DNA from: Aphodousia sp048520025
Lineage (GTDB): Bacteria; Pseudomonadota; Gammaproteobacteria; Burkholderiales; Burkholderiaceae_F
Reading direction: 5' to 3'
NCBI GenBank assembly: GCA_048520025.1
Contig: DBFZTP010000045.1
Coordinates: 1-34,997 of the forward strand
DNA length: 34,997 nt
The notes beneath the pieces were generated by a model. It was given only the letters and a program-made list of their open reading frames with translations. It searched no databases and was not told where the DNA came from. Both the position numbers and the translations under genes were made by a program. Every line of letters begins with the position of its first letter. Position 1 is the first letter of the stretch. This document shows, in pieces, positions 33,413 to 34,997 of this stretch.

Positions 33413-34696
33413 ATGTTATCCGTTGCTGCTTACATTCCTGAAATGATTAAAACCCGTCGTGAATTTCACCAAAATCCGGAAATCGCATGGACGGAATTTT
33501 TAACGACGCAAACGATCGTTAAACGCGTTCGTGAGTTGGGTTTTAAAACGGTGGTTGGTAAAGCGCTCTTTAATCCTGAATTTGCGTTAGGTCGCATTGA
33601 ATCCGTCATTGAAAAGGCAAAAGCCAAAGCTTTGGCTGATGGCATGGATCCGGCTTTGATGAAAGAACTCGACGGTTTTACGGGATGCTTGGCCATTTGG
33701 GAAACTGGTCGTCCGGGTCCCGTCACGGCTCTTCGTTTTGACATTGACTGTGTGAATGTCGAAGAGTCCATGGGCGAAGAAAACGAAGCCACGAAGGAAG
33801 GTTTCACAAGTCACAACGAAGGCTTGATGCACGCCTGTGGTCACGATGCTCACGCTGCAATGGGTCTTGCCATGGCTCATTGGATCCACGACAATGCTGA
33901 CCAACTCTGTGGCACGATCAAGATTCTTTTCCAGCCGGCTGAAGAAGGCACGAAGGGGGCCAGTGGTATTGCTCACTCCACGAACCTTGACGATGTCGAT
34001 TATCTTGTCGGCGGTCACGTCGGTGTTGCTGCCAAATTGCACGAAATTGCCATTATTCGTGAAGGTTTCTTATCCACCACGAAATTGAATTGCTCCTTCC
34101 TTGGTGTTCCTGCTCACGCAGGCTCCTCCGCTCACGCCGGTCGCAATGCTTTGATGGCTGCTTGCACCGCCGCTATGCAAATCATGGGGATTGCCCGTCA
34201 CGGCGATGGTGAAACCAGCGTAAACGTCGGTACGATTCGCGCCGGTGAAGGTCGCAATGTGGTTCCTGTTCACGCTTCAATGGAATTGGAAGTTCGTGGT
34301 TCTACCAACGAAATTAATGCTTATATGCAAGAGACGGCAGAGCGCATGATTCGAGGTGCAGCAGAAAGCTACGGCGTACAACACAAGATTGACATCGTCG
34401 GTCAGGCCACGAATATTGTGAGCGATAAAGAACTTTGTGATACTTTTGAAAAGATTGCAAAGGGCATGCCCACGGTTAAGCGTGTTTTCGATATCCACGG
34501 TTGCCCCGGTAGTGAAGACTGCTCTTTGTTGATGCAAAAGGTTCAATCTCACGGTGGTAAGGCCATGTTCTTCTACTATGGTTGCAACCACCACGGCCAT
34601 CACCGCGGCGACTTCTGCATCCAAGACACAGAAAGCTTGCCTGAAGGCCTTGAACTCTTTGCCAAAATGGTCGAAGAGTTAAACGCAGTCAAATGA
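33413..34696 (+). CDS. AbgA-like M20 amidohydrolase
   Basis: This 427-residue M20D peptidase is paralogous to the protein at 28257-29540. Its metal motif is canonical (HACGHDAH near 141), with FQPAEEGTKGA near 173, AHAGSSAHAGRNAL in the lid domain, and a C-terminal HHGHHRGDF (about 398-406) supplying the last His ligand. GFTGCLAIWETGRPGPV near 89 matches the AbgA block. Likely activity is hydrolysis of p-aminobenzoyl-glutamate or another N-acyl amino acid; no partner AbgB or AbgT gene is visible. AAGGAG lies ten bases before ATG 33413. It is monocistronic with a strong terminator. Confidence 0.85.
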   Translation: MLSVAAYIPEMIKTRREFHQNPEIAWTEFLTTQTIVKRVRELGFKTVVGKALFNPEFALGRIESVIEKAKAKALADGMDPALMKELDGFTGCLAIWETGRPGPVTALRFDIDCVNVEESMGEENEATKEGFTSHNEGLMHACGHDAHAAMGLAMAHWIHDNADQLCGTIKILFQPAEEGTKGASGIAHSTNLDDVDYLVGGHVGVAAKLHEIAIIREGFLSTTKLNCSFLGVPAHAGSSAHAGRNALMAACTAAMQIMGIARHGDGETSVNVGTIRAGEGRNVVPVHASMELEVRGSTNEINAYMQETAERMIRGAAESYGVQHKIDIVGQATNIVSDKELCDTFEKIAKGMPTVKRVFDIHGCPGSEDCSLLMQKVQSHGGKAMFFYYGCNHHGHHRGDFCIQDTESLPEGLELFAKMVEELNAVK

Positions 34697-34719
34697 TCTT
34701 TTCTGATTTTTAAGCTTAA

Positions 34720-34749
34720 AAGGCTGACATTCACGATGTCGGCCTTTTT
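34720..34749 (+). terminator. Intrinsic terminator after the second AbgA-like gene
   Basis: AAGGCTGACAT (34720-34730) pairs with ATGTCGGCCTT (34736-34746) with one G-T pair, followed by a run of T. Confidence 0.9.
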
Positions 34750-34863
34750 GCTTATATGCTTTATAGAAACAGCCGTAAAACCATAGATCAAACGATGGAT
34801 ATAAGGCGCAAATCCGAAGGATTTGTTAGATATTAAACTCTAGAAAAATTTCATTCAGAAGTA

Positions 34864-34893
34864 TTGAATTTGAATAATGCGATTTGATAGAAT
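34864..34893 (+). promoter_or_regulatory. Probable tnpB promoter
   Basis: TTGAAT (34864-34869) and TAGAAT (34888-34893) are 18 bases apart, with a TGA extension before the -10. A start about seven bases on would fall at the ATG itself. The -10 lies inside the perfect inverted repeat TTGAT-AGA-ATCAA (34884-34896). Confidence 0.45.
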
Positions 34894-34899
34894 CAATTC

Positions 34900-34997
34900 A
34901 TGACCTTAAAAGCCTATCGATATCGACTCTATCCTAACGCTGTTGAGCAAAACAAACTTGCTCAACATTTTGGTTGTACGCGTTTGGTTTTTAATCT
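34900..34997 (+). CDS. tnpB: TnpB RNA-guided nuclease, N-terminal fragment (cut by window end)
   Basis: The first 32 residues are visible. MTLKAYRYRLYPN and FGCTRLVFN match the N-terminal helix-turn-helix region typical of OrfB/TnpB of IS200/IS605-type elements. TnpB is an RNA-guided DNA endonuclease, ancestral to Cas12, that uses an omega RNA from the 3' end of the element. No ribosome-binding site precedes ATG 34900 and the predicted start of transcription coincides with it, so the mRNA may be leaderless. Whether the gene is intact cannot be seen. Confidence 0.8.
   Translation, partial: MTLKAYRYRLYPNAVEQNKLAQHFGCTRLVFN

Larger units (their letters stand above)
34801..34997 (+). mobile_element. 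Left end of an IS200/IS605-type element (partial)
   Basis: A subterminal hairpin, CAAATCC-GAA-GGATTTG (34809-34825), stands about 75 bases before a tnpB start codon. That is the arrangement of left ends in IS200/IS605 and IS1341-type elements, which lack terminal inverted repeats and are recognised as single-strand hairpins. No tnpA lies on the left side within the window. The exact outer boundary is not determinable and the right end is beyond the window. Confidence 0.6.

Noticed and set aside
34884..34896. FNR box upstream of tnpB
   Set aside because: The half-sites TTGAT and ATCAA are perfect but separated by three bases instead of four, and an IS gene is an unlikely FNR target.

Overview
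The window looks like chromosome from a gut-type betaproteobacterium of order Burkholderiales, most likely a Sutterellaceae relative (Sutterella/Parasutterella/Turicimonas). This is inferred from gene order typical of Burkholderiales (ftsK-lolA divergent from trxB; orn / M48-type membrane protein / rsgA; rpsO-pnp), from the anaerobe-type accessory genes (DcuC-family carrier, Nim-like flavoprotein, three M20 peptidases) and from moderate GC. It was not checked against a database. No tRNA, rRNA or CRISPR array is visible.

Layout. 1-2000: an S-methylmethionine-type amino-acid permease behind a long leader that can fold into several compatible helices. 2020-4790: a classical autotransporter whose predicted promoter carries a run of nine G between -35 and -10, a phase-variation signature. 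4786-7830 (minus): ftsK then lolA. 8036-10390 (plus): trxB, an Smr-domain protein and an NfsB-like nitroreductase, ending in two tandem terminators. 10420-12966 (minus): uvrB then a Nim/PNPOx-like protein. 13121-14629 (plus): darP (yjgA) and a D-2-hydroxyacid dehydrogenase. 14609-20161 (minus): a YbhGFSR-type ABC export operon with its CecR-like TetR regulator as the last gene and a near-perfect palindrome at the operon promoter. 20290-21393 (minus): an AmhX-like M20 amidohydrolase. 21559-24257 (minus): rpsO and pnp with their signals. 24320-24889 (minus): orn. 24950-28214 (plus): a Ste24/CAAX-protease-like membrane protein that has lost its zinc and catalytic residues and gained a long acidic tail, overlapping rsgA. 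28257-34696: a metabolic island with two paralogous AbgA-like M20 hydrolases, a DcuC-family carrier, an EamA exporter and an aminotransferase. 34801-end: the left end of an IS200/IS605-type element with the first codons of tnpB.

How the parts work together. Much of the window is housekeeping: chromosome segregation, lipoprotein transport, redox, DNA repair, ribosome maturation and RNA decay. The accessory content points to a host-associated life: a switchable surface protein, an envelope efflux system under TetR control, flavin reductases, and uptake and hydrolysis of acylated amino acids or small peptides. The observations I rate highest are the G9 tract in the autotransporter promoter, the catalytically dead Ste24-like protein between orn and rsgA, and the unassigned structured leader of the permease gene.
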